Source of the DNA: Acidobacteriaceae bacterium
GTDB taxonomy: Bacteria; Acidobacteriota; Terriglobia; Terriglobales; Acidobacteriaceae
Assembly: GCA_025929125.1 (NCBI GenBank)
Contig: JAICMT010000142.1
Coordinates: 1-5,373 of the forward strand
Direction: 5' to 3'
DNA: 5,373 bases
Shown here: piece by piece, positions 1 through 5,373 of the stretch
Layout: the number at the start of each line of letters is the position of its first letter
Position numbering within the stretch: the stretch's first letter is position 1
Made by a program: the position numbers and the translations under genes
The notes under the pieces: generated by a model
Database searches by the model: none
What the model was told of the DNA's origin: nothing
What the model saw: only the letters and a program-made list of their open reading frames with translations

Positions 1-645
1 CTCGGCTTCTTCGTCTCCGGGCATCCGCTGGATAAGTACCGCGAGAAGCTGCGCAACCTGAAGGTTGTCGATACGGCGACGGCTTGCGAGATGAAGCCTG
101 AGCCGCAGGTGTTTCAGCGGGGCCGTCCGATGGAGGCGCAGAACGAGATCCAGATCGCGGGCGTGATTACCGGGCTCAAGGTGGGGAAATCCAAACGCTC
201 CGGCGAACTGTATGCGCAGGCGACGCTTGAGGATCAGATGGGAAAAATCGAGCTCATCGCATTCTCGAGCGCCTACCAGAAGCTGGCGGAGAAGTTGAAG
301 ATCGAGGTGCCGGTGCTGGTCCGCGGTGCGCTGCGCGGCGAGGAGGACTCCGCGCCCAAGCTCTCGGTTTCCAACATTCAGGCGCTCGAAGATGTGCAGT
401 TGAAGCTGCCAAGCTCGCTCCGCATCAAGGTTCCGCTGCATCATCCGGATGCGGCGCTGCTGGAGAAGCTGCTGGGCGTCTTCCAGACGATGCCGGGCAA
501 TGGCCGGCTGCTGCTCGATATGGAGGAGCCCGGTGAGTTTCTCGCGGTGCTTGAGCCACACAACATGAGCGTCAACGCCGACCGGATGTTCATCGACCGC
601 GTGGAAGAGCTGGTGGGGCGCGGTGCGGTGCGGGTCATCGACTAA
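1..645 (+). CDS. dnaE: DNA polymerase III subunit alpha, C-terminal part (5' end outside window)
   Basis: This is the last 214 codons of the catalytic subunit of the replicative DNA polymerase; the reading frame is open from base 1 and ends at TAA 643-645. The fragment starts with the FFVSGHPLDKY stretch (residues 3-13) that in DnaE proteins lies just before the OB-fold. An OB-fold of the tRNA_anti type follows at about residues 50-130, recognisable from IQIAGVITGLKVGKSKRSG and the later MGKIELIAFS strand. Residues about 138-214 form the small C-terminal domain that in this family lies near the clamp and tau contact sites. The polymerase, PHP and finger domains lie upstream, so activity cannot be judged here. 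The end of the protein looks natural, not truncated. It converges on the barrel gene with only 31 bp between stop codons. Identification is by family resemblance of the OB-fold and the GHPLD motif; PolC is unlikely because its domain order differs. Confidence 0.95.
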   Translation, partial: LGFFVSGHPLDKYREKLRNLKVVDTATACEMKPEPQVFQRGRPMEAQNEIQIAGVITGLKVGKSKRSGELYAQATLEDQMGKIELIAFSSAYQKLAEKLKIEVPVLVRGALRGEEDSAPKLSVSNIQALEDVQLKLPSSLRIKVPLHHPDAALLEKLLGVFQTMPGNGRLLLDMEEPGEFLAVLEPHNMSVNADRMFIDRVEELVGRGAVRVID

Positions 646-676
646 GCGGTTCGATTCAGAACGTGCTCGCAGCCGT

Positions 677-1390
677 CTAGCGCAGGTGCACTACGATGCC
701 GATCGAGAACGTCTGCAGCGTGTGGTTCACGTTCGAACCCAGCAATTGGCCGGCTCCGTACTCTACACGACCGGCAATCTGATTGGTGGCAAACGGCAGG
801 TCCGCCCCGAACTGCGCCTGATAGGCGAATGAGCCGGTTCGAGTGGTGCGGGTGCCGTTGTTGGTGCCCACGCCTCCAATCTCGAACTGGAAGTAGGGCG
901 CAATCGGAAGGCGGCCGCCGTCGGTGTCCACGCGCAGGCCAACCAGGCCGCCCAGGATTTTGTTGCCGAATTGCGTGGAGTTGGCGCTGTTCTCGAGGAT
1001 CAACCGCGCATCGACGCCGACATTGATTGGGCCGGGTGAGGGATACACCACGTATCCACCGAAGGTGCCGCCCAGCGCCGTCATGCCTCCGCTCTGCGTA
1101 GGCGGAGTTCCATTGCCCACTCCCAGGCCGGAGTAGTGGCCCGCACTGAACATCGCGTACAGCGATAGGTAAGAGTTGGTGCCCGCATAGCGCGGATAAC
1201 CCGGCCCGCCGCGGGGTTGTCGGGGATAGTCCGGCGGCTGTTGCGGAGGCGGCGGTGGTGGATAGGAAGGTGGCGGATATGGCGGCGGGGGAGGAGGGTA
1301 ATACTGCGCCTTCGCGCTGTGCGTCATGGCAAGCGATAACAGCAGCAGACAGGAGAGAAACAGGAATCGGGCAACAACGGGCTGGCGCAT
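677..1390 (-). CDS. Secreted proline-rich outer-membrane beta-barrel protein
   Basis: The product has 237 residues. Residues 1-28 are a clear signal peptide: a basic start (MRQPVVAR), a Leu-rich core, and an AKA|Q signal peptidase I site after residue 28. A low-complexity Tyr/Pro linker follows (about 30-56), with runs of six prolines. From about residue 70 the chain alternates polar and hydrophobic residues with many Gly and aromatic residues (for example NSYLSLYAMFSAGHYSG and YFQFEIGGVG). It ends in a strand-like TFSIGIVVHLR. This fits a small outer-membrane barrel of roughly eight strands. The last residue is Arg and not the usual Phe, which is atypical for a BAM-signal barrel. The start ATG is supported by GAGG at 1400-1403, nine bases upstream. 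The role is unknown; an envelope structural or porin-like protein is the best guess. A non-barrel secreted beta protein is possible. Confidence 0.8.
   Translation of the reverse strand: MRQPVVARFLFLSCLLLLSLAMTHSAKAQYYPPPPPPYPPPSYPPPPPPQQPPDYPRQPRGGPGYPRYAGTNSYLSLYAMFSAGHYSGLGVGNGTPPTQSGGMTALGGTFGGYVVYPSPGPINVGVDARLILENSANSTQFGNKILGGLVGLRVDTDGGRLPIAPYFQFEIGGVGTNNGTRTTRTGSFAYQAQFGADLPFATNQIAGRVEYGAGQLLGSNVNHTLQTFSIGIVVHLR
1223..1303 (-). repeat. Proline-rich low-complexity coding repeat
   Basis: This stretch encodes residues 30-56 of the barrel protein. It is a run of CCN proline codons interrupted by Tyr, Ser, Gln and Asp codons, seen on the + strand as repeated ggc/ggt/ggg triplets. It forms an extended linker between the signal peptide and the barrel. 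Such runs may hold a periplasmic or surface-exposed spacer and are prone to length change by replication slippage. The reading frame stays intact throughout. Confidence 0.85.
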
Positions 1391-1399
1391 CGGTCCGAA

Positions 1400-1403
1400 C
1401 CTC
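1400..1403 (-). promoter_or_regulatory. Ribosome binding site of the barrel gene
   Basis: GAGG on the - strand lies nine bases before the ATG at 1390. It supports that start, which is also the one giving a complete signal peptide. Confidence 0.55.
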
Positions 1404-1405
1404 GA

Positions 1406-1442
1406 AGCAGGCTGTGAACTGCTGCAAAGTAGGATGCCTGCT
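1406..1442 (-). promoter_or_regulatory. 7-bp inverted repeat in the leader of the barrel gene
   Basis: AGCAGGC at 1406-1412 is matched by GCCTGCT at 1436-1442, with 23 bases between. It lies in the 79-bp gap between the DUF4159 gene and the barrel gene. It could form a stem in the messenger just upstream of the ribosome binding site, or be an operator half-site pair. No T run follows on the - strand, so it does not look like an intrinsic terminator. No convincing -35/-10 pair was found in this gap. A 7-bp repeat can occur by chance. Confidence 0.25.
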
Positions 1443-1469
1443 CATGGCCAGGTGTCTGAAGGCAGCGGG

Positions 1470-2297
1470 CTAGTGGGTCATCGCATAGACCACGTAATTG
1501 ACGCCGAGCTTGGTGCCGAAGACGGTGTACTTGACCGGATAGCGCGGGTCGTCGAGAAATTCCCAGGAGTCGCCGATATCGGAGTTCAGCACGAAGGCGA
1601 CCATGATGCGCCCGTGATCGTCGTAGATGCCCTTCCAGTGCGGGACGATGCCGTCCTTTTTGTGGCCGGTCGCCAGGTGCTCGGCCCCGGGAACCTGAAT
1701 GCGCTCGTCGAGGTCGAAGATGGTGTGGAAGATGGGATCGTTGTCCGGGATGTCGACCAGCGGGCGGTCGGGGAAGACCATTTTCATGGTCTGCACGAAA
1801 TAGGCTTCTTCGGCGGAGCCGTGACAGTCATCGGCCATAAAGAAGCCGCCACGCAGCAGGTAATCGCGCAGCTTCTTCGCCTCTGCCTCCGTCAGGCCCC
1901 ACTCGCCTACCTGCACGGCATAGAGGAAGGGCCAGTTGTAGACCTCATCTCCGTCATCCAGGCTGACCGGTTGCTCCACCGAGCGCGCATCCACCCGCGT
2001 CAGGCGGTGAACGGCGTTAGCGAGCGCGCGGTCAGCGCGCGGATAGTCCTGCGTCCACAGCGACAGGCCTTCCTGCCAGGGGCCGTCGTAACGGCCGCGA
2101 TAGCCGTCCAGCGGTCCCGGCGGAAACATCAAACGCGCAAAGGTCCACTCCGCAGGGCGCTTCCAGTCGCCGGGGAGTGGGACACTGACTCCGTACTCCA
2201 CGGACGGATACTCCCGAAAAGCACGCTGAGCCAGCATCGCGGTGATCAGAGATGCGCTCAGCAGCATCGAACCCGCAATCACACAGCGATGCTTCAT
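1470..2297 (-). CDS. Exported DUF4159 domain protein
   Basis: The product has 275 residues. Residues about 4-24 form a hydrophobic segment after a basic start (MKHR), so it is either a signal peptide or an N-terminal membrane anchor; no good signal peptidase I site is seen, which leans towards an anchor. The DUF4159 domain covers about 51-275: WTFARLMFP (51-59), the DYPRADRAL segment (84-92), NWPFLYAVQVGEWGLTEAE (121-139), the signature GGFFMADDCHGSAEE (150-164), the VFPDRPL and DPIFHTIFDL segments (174-196), GIYDDHGRIMVAF (223-235), NSDIGDSWE (238-246) and the terminal LGVNYVVYAMTH. The length is normal for the short form of the family. The biochemical role is unknown; relatives are often found in MoxR/DUF58/von Willebrand gene clusters linked to the cell envelope, but no such genes are visible here. 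The start ATG has GGAGAGGG five bases upstream, and the gene begins 32 bp after the PfpI-like gene, so co-transcription with it is likely. Confidence 0.88.
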   Translation of the reverse strand: MKHRCVIAGSMLLSASLITAMLAQRAFREYPSVEYGVSVPLPGDWKRPAEWTFARLMFPPGPLDGYRGRYDGPWQEGLSLWTQDYPRADRALANAVHRLTRVDARSVEQPVSLDDGDEVYNWPFLYAVQVGEWGLTEAEAKKLRDYLLRGGFFMADDCHGSAEEAYFVQTMKMVFPDRPLVDIPDNDPIFHTIFDLDERIQVPGAEHLATGHKKDGIVPHWKGIYDDHGRIMVAFVLNSDIGDSWEFLDDPRYPVKYTVFGTKLGVNYVVYAMTH

Positions 2298-2302
2298 CCG
2301 GG

Positions 2303-2310
2303 CCCTCTCC
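2303..2310 (-). promoter_or_regulatory. Ribosome binding site of the DUF4159 gene
   Basis: GGAGAGGG on the - strand ends five bases before the ATG at 2297. It fixes the start, and its place in the 32-bp gap after the PfpI-like stop codon suits re-initiation on a shared messenger. Confidence 0.6.
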
Positions 2311-2329
2311 GGCGCATGGCAGCCGGTCT

Positions 2330-2929
2330 TCAGGCCGCCTGGCTCACCCGCAGCGGCGTACCGGCGAAGAGCTCAACGATGCGCTTGTCGAAGGCGGCAA
2401 GATCCTGCGGTCCACGGCTCGTTACCAGCCCCCGGTCTTCCACCACGTCTTCGTTGATCCAGTTCGCACCTGCGTTACGAAGATCTTTCTTGAGCGAGGG
2501 CCACGAGGTCAAGGTCCTGCCCCGAACGGCGTCCGCCTGAATCAGCATCCAAGGTCCGTGGCAGATGGAGCTGACCGGCTTGCCTGCCTCGAAGAACCGC
2601 CGAACGAAATCAACTGCATCTTCGTCCATACGCAGCATGTCAGGATTCATAACCCCGCCGGGGAGATGCAGCGCGTCATAATCCGCTACCCTCGCGTTCG
2701 AAAGGGGCACGTCGATGCGGAATGAATCGCCCCAGTCATGCATCTTCCAGGCCTTAATCTTGCCGCCCTTCAGCATCTTGTGTGGGGAGACCAGGTCGAC
2801 TTTGGCTCCTGCCTTTTCCAGCGCCTTCCTCGGGCTGGTGAGTTCAACCTGCTCTACTCCGTTTGTTGCCAGGATGGAAATGCGCTTTCCGACCAGCTTA
2901 GGCTTCGACCCGATTCCGAATAGACCCAT
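2330..2929 (-). CDS. DJ-1/PfpI family protein (YhbO-like protease/deglycase family)
   Basis: The product has 199 residues and is cytoplasmic, with no signal peptide. A single class I glutamine-amidotransferase-like domain covers about 15-192. Visible motifs are KRISILATNGVEQVEL with the conserved Glu26, YDALHLPGGVMNPD (84-97), the nucleophile elbow SICHGPWML with Cys123 followed by His124, then TSWPSLKKDLRNAGA (141-155) and VTSRGPQDLAAF (169-180). These place it in the PfpI/YhbO subfamily. Members have been reported as proteases, chaperones and glycation-repair (deglycase) enzymes; which activity applies is debated and cannot be told from sequence. A longer open frame reaches 3136, but it would overlap the receiver-PAS gene and its extra residues resemble no protein. 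GGAGGGAG immediately upstream selects the ATG at 2929, giving the usual family length. The gene follows a hairpin and precedes the DUF4159 gene by 32 bp. Confidence 0.92.
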   Translation of the reverse strand: MGLFGIGSKPKLVGKRISILATNGVEQVELTSPRKALEKAGAKVDLVSPHKMLKGGKIKAWKMHDWGDSFRIDVPLSNARVADYDALHLPGGVMNPDMLRMDEDAVDFVRRFFEAGKPVSSICHGPWMLIQADAVRGRTLTSWPSLKKDLRNAGANWINEDVVEDRGLVTSRGPQDLAAFDKRIVELFAGTPLRVSQAA

Positions 2930-2931
2930 GA

Positions 2932-2939
2932 CTCCCTCC
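2932..2939 (-). promoter_or_regulatory. Strong ribosome binding site deciding the start of the PfpI-like gene
   Basis: GGAGGGAG on the - strand, with its GGAGG core five bases before the ATG at 2929. An in-frame ATG at 2950 lies upstream of this site and has no comparable signal, so the shorter protein beginning MGLFGIG is preferred. Confidence 0.75.
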
Positions 2940-2959
2940 GATGCCATTAAAAAGTTTGG

Positions 2960-2981
2960 ATAAAGGCGCAGCACTGCGCCT
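2960..2981 (-). terminator. Possible intrinsic terminator after the receiver-PAS gene
   Basis: AGGCGCAG and CTGCGCCT are separated by two bases (2964-2981), giving a GC-rich stem of seven pairs with a four-base loop. On the - strand it is followed by TTTAT and, a few bases later, by a run of five T. It lies 55 bases past the stop of the receiver-PAS gene and 34 bases before the PfpI-like start. It may end the upstream transcript or attenuate reading into the PfpI-like gene. The T run is short and interrupted, so termination may be weak; a protein-binding palindrome is the alternative. Confidence 0.5.
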
Positions 2982-3036
2982 ACGCACGGTCGCTGGCAGG
3001 AGAAGATGGCACGAGGGCCTGCGGAGTTGGCCCGGC

Positions 3037-3840
3037 TCAGGCCAGCAACGTAGGAGCGCGCTCCAGGATGCGAGCGGTCACTACGACGCCGGGCCGTCCA
3101 TCGTGCAGCGTGATAGGGAACGCCAGTACCGACCAACTGGGTGTAGGGCCGTCGCTGTTGACAAAGAAGATGTTGCGCCGAGTTCGGTCGATATACGTAT
3201 TGCGTGTCTCCGCCACTGATCGCAGGACATCGCCCCAGTCCGCCGTGACGCCGGGGATCTCCTCAAACAGGTTGCGTCCGGAGTACCAGTCGCGGGGCTG
3301 ACCGAGGTAAGCCGCGGCCGTCTCGTTGACGTAGAGCCAGTTGCCTTCGGCGTCGAAGATCTGGACCAGCACATCGGCCCCGATCGCCATGGCGATGCGC
3401 GAATAGAAGAAGTCGCGCGCATCGACGACTACCGGCGAACCTCGCCGCCGCGCCTCAAACGAGCGCAGCGCCGCCAGCAGGTCCTCCACCGAACTGTGGC
3501 CCTTCAGCAGATGCATGTCCTCGACGCCGCCGAAGCGACGTTCCAGAGTTGCCGACATGATAATGATGGGGACCTGGGGCCTCTGCTGCCGCAGCTTGGA
3601 CGCGACCTCCGTGCCGAACTTCCCGGCGCCGAGATGATAGTCCAGCACCGCAATGTCGATCTGGTCCAGCAGCTCAGTCGCTTCTTCGATCGTCGATGCA
3701 GCGACGGACGCGTACCCGTGCTGGCGGAGTATGGCGCCGCGCAAATGCAGGTTCACGGGGTCGTCGTCGAGCAGGAGTACGTTCACAGTGGGAGGTGAAG
3801 CCGCTTCGGTTTCTGGGGGATCGGGTGGAAGTGGTTGCAC
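3037..3840 (-). CDS. Orphan response regulator: receiver domain plus PAS domain
   Basis: The product has 267 residues and is cytoplasmic. After a proline-rich head (1-18), a CheY-like receiver domain covers about 19-130. It has the acidic cluster Asp25-Asp26-Asp27, the phosphoacceptor Asp67 in IAVLDYHLG, Ser96 in IIIMSAT at the usual Thr/Ser place, and Lys113 in HLLKG where the conserved Lys is expected. The usual Lys-Pro pair is Lys-Gly here. A PAS domain follows at about 148-262, with VLVQIFDAEGNWLYVNETAA as its first strands and helix and a WSVLAFPITLHDG strand pair near the end. No histidine kinase, HTH, GGDEF, EAL or phosphatase domain follows. The partner kinase is not in the window. 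The start is the GTG at 3840, the first possible one after an in-frame TAA; no Shine-Dalgarno is seen there or at the alternative GTG at 3786. It lies 36 bp after lpxD and is probably transcribed with it. Confidence 0.88.
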   Translation of the reverse strand: MQPLPPDPPETEAASPPTVNVLLLDDDPVNLHLRGAILRQHGYASVAASTIEEATELLDQIDIAVLDYHLGAGKFGTEVASKLRQQRPQVPIIIMSATLERRFGGVEDMHLLKGHSSVEDLLAALRSFEARRRGSPVVVDARDFFYSRIAMAIGADVLVQIFDAEGNWLYVNETAAAYLGQPRDWYSGRNLFEEIPGVTADWGDVLRSVAETRNTYIDRTRRNIFFVNSDGPTPSWSVLAFPITLHDGRPGVVVTARILERAPTLLA

Positions 3841-3876
3841 CTGAACTTAGATGCAGGAGTCTATGGGCGCGTCATA

Positions 3877-4959
3877 CTACTCTTCGCGCGATCTTACTTC
3901 TTTCTCCGGCTGCTTCGATACTGCTGTTTTTTCGGTGTCTTCTCGCGCAGCCGTACTGCTGCGGCCCTTCAGTTCGCGAATCAGATCCGGCAGCCGCTGC
4001 ACCATCGCTACCGAGCGCAGCCATCGGCGATTGTCTATTGCCGGATATCCGCTCACCGTCGCGCCCGCCGGAACATCGCCAGGAATCCCTGACTGGGCCG
4101 TGGCCACCGCGCCATCGCCGATAGTGCAATGGCCGGCCACGCCAACCTGTCCGGCGAGAATCACGTTTTTTCCTACATGCGTGGAGCCCGCGAGGCCCAC
4201 CTGTGCGCACAACAGGGTGTCCGCATCCACCGACGAGCCATGCCCCACCTGCACCAGGTTGTCGATCTTCACGCCCGGCCCGATCCGCGTCTGCCCGATT
4301 GAGGCGCGGTCTACCGTCGAGTTGGCCTGCACCTCGACGTTGTCCTCCAGAATCGCCGGGCCGGTCTGCGGAATCTTGTGCCATGCTGAACCCGCAGGTG
4401 CTGCAGTGATGCGAGCGAAACCGAATCCATCCGCGCCGATAATCGCGCCGTTCTGCAGCGTCACATGGTCGCCCAGGCGGCAGTTCTCCCGGACCACCGC
4501 ATGCGCATGCGCGAAGAAGTGGCTGCCAATCTCCACCCCGGGGTAGAGGACCACATGGGGCAGCAGAACTGCGTTCTCGCCCACAACGGCGTGATCGCCA
4601 ATCACCACATACGCGCCGATGTGCGCGCCGGCACCAATCCTCGCAGTCTGAGCAATGAGCGCCGTCGGATGGACGCCGGGCGGATAGCTGGTGCGGGGGT
4701 ACAACAGCTCGAGCGCGCGCGCGAACGCAAGGTAGGGGTTGGCGATCCGCAGCGTCGCCGCCGAAATTGCCTCGAATCCCGGTTCCACCAGCACCGCCGA
4801 GGCGCGGGTGGTGCGCGCCAGCGGCACGTATTTCGGATTGGCCACGAACGTAAGCTGTCCCGGACCAGCGTCCTCCAGCCCCGCGGCCGAGACGATCTCC
4901 ACTTCGGGATCACCCACCAGCGTGGCACCCAGCCGTTCGGCAACTTCCGAAAGCTTCAT
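3877..4959 (-). CDS. lpxD: UDP-3-O-(3-hydroxyacyl)glucosamine N-acyltransferase
   Basis: The product has 360 residues. It transfers a 3-hydroxyacyl chain from acyl carrier protein to the 2-amino group of UDP-3-O-acylglucosamine, the third step of lipid A synthesis, in the cytoplasm at the inner membrane. The N-terminal uridine-binding domain (about 1-95) shows MKLSEVAERLGATLVGD, the GLEDAGPGQLTFVANPKY segment and NPYLAFARAL. Next come left-handed beta-helix hexapeptide repeats (about 97-300) with the family signature NGAIIGADGFGFA (170-182) and IDNLVQVGH (232-240), where His240 corresponds to the catalytic base. GYPA (304-307) and the helical QRLPDLIRELKG close the conserved part. Residues about 333-360 are a charged, low-complexity tail that looks disordered. 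All key motifs are intact, so the enzyme should be active. No Shine-Dalgarno is obvious before the ATG. The usual fabZ and lpxA neighbours are absent; it lies 26 bp after an uncharacterised gene. Confidence 0.96.
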   Translation of the reverse strand: MKLSEVAERLGATLVGDPEVEIVSAAGLEDAGPGQLTFVANPKYVPLARTTRASAVLVEPGFEAISAATLRIANPYLAFARALELLYPRTSYPPGVHPTALIAQTARIGAGAHIGAYVVIGDHAVVGENAVLLPHVVLYPGVEIGSHFFAHAHAVVRENCRLGDHVTLQNGAIIGADGFGFARITAAPAGSAWHKIPQTGPAILEDNVEVQANSTVDRASIGQTRIGPGVKIDNLVQVGHGSSVDADTLLCAQVGLAGSTHVGKNVILAGQVGVAGHCTIGDGAVATAQSGIPGDVPAGATVSGYPAIDNRRWLRSVAMVQRLPDLIRELKGRSSTAAREDTEKTAVSKQPEKEVRSREE

Positions 4960-4985
4960 CCGGGAATTGTACGAGGTACGTAGGC

Positions 4986-5372
4986 CTAGTTGGGCCGGGA
5001 GTCGGGGTCTAGCGGCAAGTGAAACAGTTCATCCTGCAGCGATTCCTTCGCCGGCCGCTCCGCCGGTTGCTTTTTGGAGGGTGTGGTGATCACGGCTACA
5101 AGCTGTAACTCCGTAATGGCAGCCCGCGGGATGAACAGTCGCTGCGTATTGGAGCGGGTGTCCGGAGGCACCACGAACAGCCCGGCGTCGTCGATCGTTC
5201 CGTCCAGCAGCGACAGGTCGGTGGGCGCCAGGCCCTCGAACTGGTCACCTGTGCGGAAGGTCAGCCGGACCCACAGGCCTTCGCTGCGCGGCCGGGCGAG
5301 AAATGTCCGCCGGGTCAGACGCTCGGGGTTGGTCGTGTCCGTCAGGTTGAAGTCGCGTACGAAGCTGATGTG
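4986..5372 (-). CDS. Uncharacterised protein, C-terminal part (5' end outside window), possibly DUF6982-like
   Basis: An open frame enters from the right edge and ends at TAG 4986-4988, giving 128 residues. I do not recognise a characterised function. The visible part begins HISFVRDFNL, followed by RRTFLARPRSEGLWVRLTF (21-39), a GDQFEGLAPTDLSLLDG strand-rich segment (42-58), FVVPPDTRSNTQRLFIPRAAI (66-86) and LQLVAVI (89-95). Alternating hydrophobic residues suggest a compact beta fold, somewhat like a small beta-barrel. Residues about 98-128 are a Lys/Pro/Glu-rich tail that looks disordered. From memory, similar C-terminal domains occur in acidobacterial proteins (DUF6982), but I cannot confirm the family. 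No transmembrane segment is seen. It ends 26 bp before lpxD, so the two are probably co-transcribed. Confidence 0.7.
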   Translation of the reverse strand, partial: HISFVRDFNLTDTTNPERLTRRTFLARPRSEGLWVRLTFRTGDQFEGLAPTDLSLLDGTIDDAGLFVVPPDTRSNTQRLFIPRAAITELQLVAVITTPSKKQPAERPAKESLQDELFHLPLDPDSRPN

Positions 5373-5373
5373 C

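Noticed and set aside
642..1445. Second - strand open frame of 267 codons overlapping the barrel gene
   Set aside because: It is in a different frame from the barrel gene, is rich in Arg, Cys and His as expected for an out-of-frame reading of GC-rich DNA, and has no signal peptide or domain.
1326..2540. Long + strand open frame of 404 codons opposite the DUF4159 gene
   Set aside because: It lies antisense to a clear DUF4159 protein and to parts of two other genes, has no recognisable domain, and is explained by the high GC content that removes stop codons in the opposite frame.
2941..2985. Possible -10 box (TTTAAT on the - strand) before the PfpI-like gene
   Set aside because: It would put the transcription start at or inside the ribosome binding site, and no TTGACA-like -35 lies at the right distance.
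2930..3136. N-terminal extension of the PfpI-like frame by 69 residues
   Set aside because: The extension overlaps the end of the receiver-PAS gene in another frame, resembles no protein, and lies upstream of the strong GGAGGGAG site that marks the ATG at 2929.
3851..4546. + strand open frame of 231 codons opposite lpxD
   Set aside because: It is a shadow of lpxD, whose reading frame shows every family motif; the opposite frame gives Arg/Ser/Pro/Cys-rich sequence with no fold.
4981..4988. 8-bp palindrome TAGGCCTA between the right-edge gene and lpxD
   Set aside because: It is too short to be meaningful, has no partner copy in the window, and partly overlaps a stop codon.

Overview
The window looks like a piece of chromosome from a GC-rich, double-membraned (Gram-negative type) bacterium, most likely an acidobacterium of the Terriglobia type. 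This placement is inferred from lpxD, a DUF4159 protein, a proline-rich beta-barrel protein and an uncharacterised protein of a type I associate with Acidobacteriota. No rRNA or tRNA gene is present to confirm it. I see no mobile element, CRISPR array or phage gene; coding density is high and no gap between genes exceeds about 110 bp.

Layout: the left end (1-645, + strand) is the 3' end of dnaE, encoding the replicative DNA polymerase III alpha subunit. Everything else is on the - strand and converges on dnaE. Read in the direction of transcription (right to left) the genes are: the C-terminal part of an uncharacterised protein running off the right edge (5372-4986), lpxD for lipid A synthesis (4959-3877), an orphan receiver-PAS protein (3840-3037), a DJ-1/PfpI family protein (2929-2330), a secreted DUF4159 protein (2297-1470), and a secreted proline-rich beta-barrel protein (1390-677). 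Successive gaps are 26, 36, 107, 32 and 79 bp.

The spacing suggests two transcription blocks. The right-edge gene, lpxD and the receiver-PAS gene are tightly packed. The 107-bp gap that follows holds a near-perfect GC-rich hairpin with a short T run, which looks like a terminator or attenuator. The PfpI-like gene after it has a strong ribosome binding site and is closely followed by the DUF4159 gene. The barrel gene may belong to that second block or have its own promoter.

Functionally, three products concern the envelope (LpxD, the barrel protein, the exported DUF4159 protein), one is probably a stress or protein/carbonyl repair factor (PfpI family), and one is a signalling protein with no recognisable output domain. 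The most unusual items are the output-less receiver-PAS protein next to lpxD, the uncharacterised right-edge protein, and the hairpin at 2964-2981. I see nothing that clearly amounts to a new multi-gene system.
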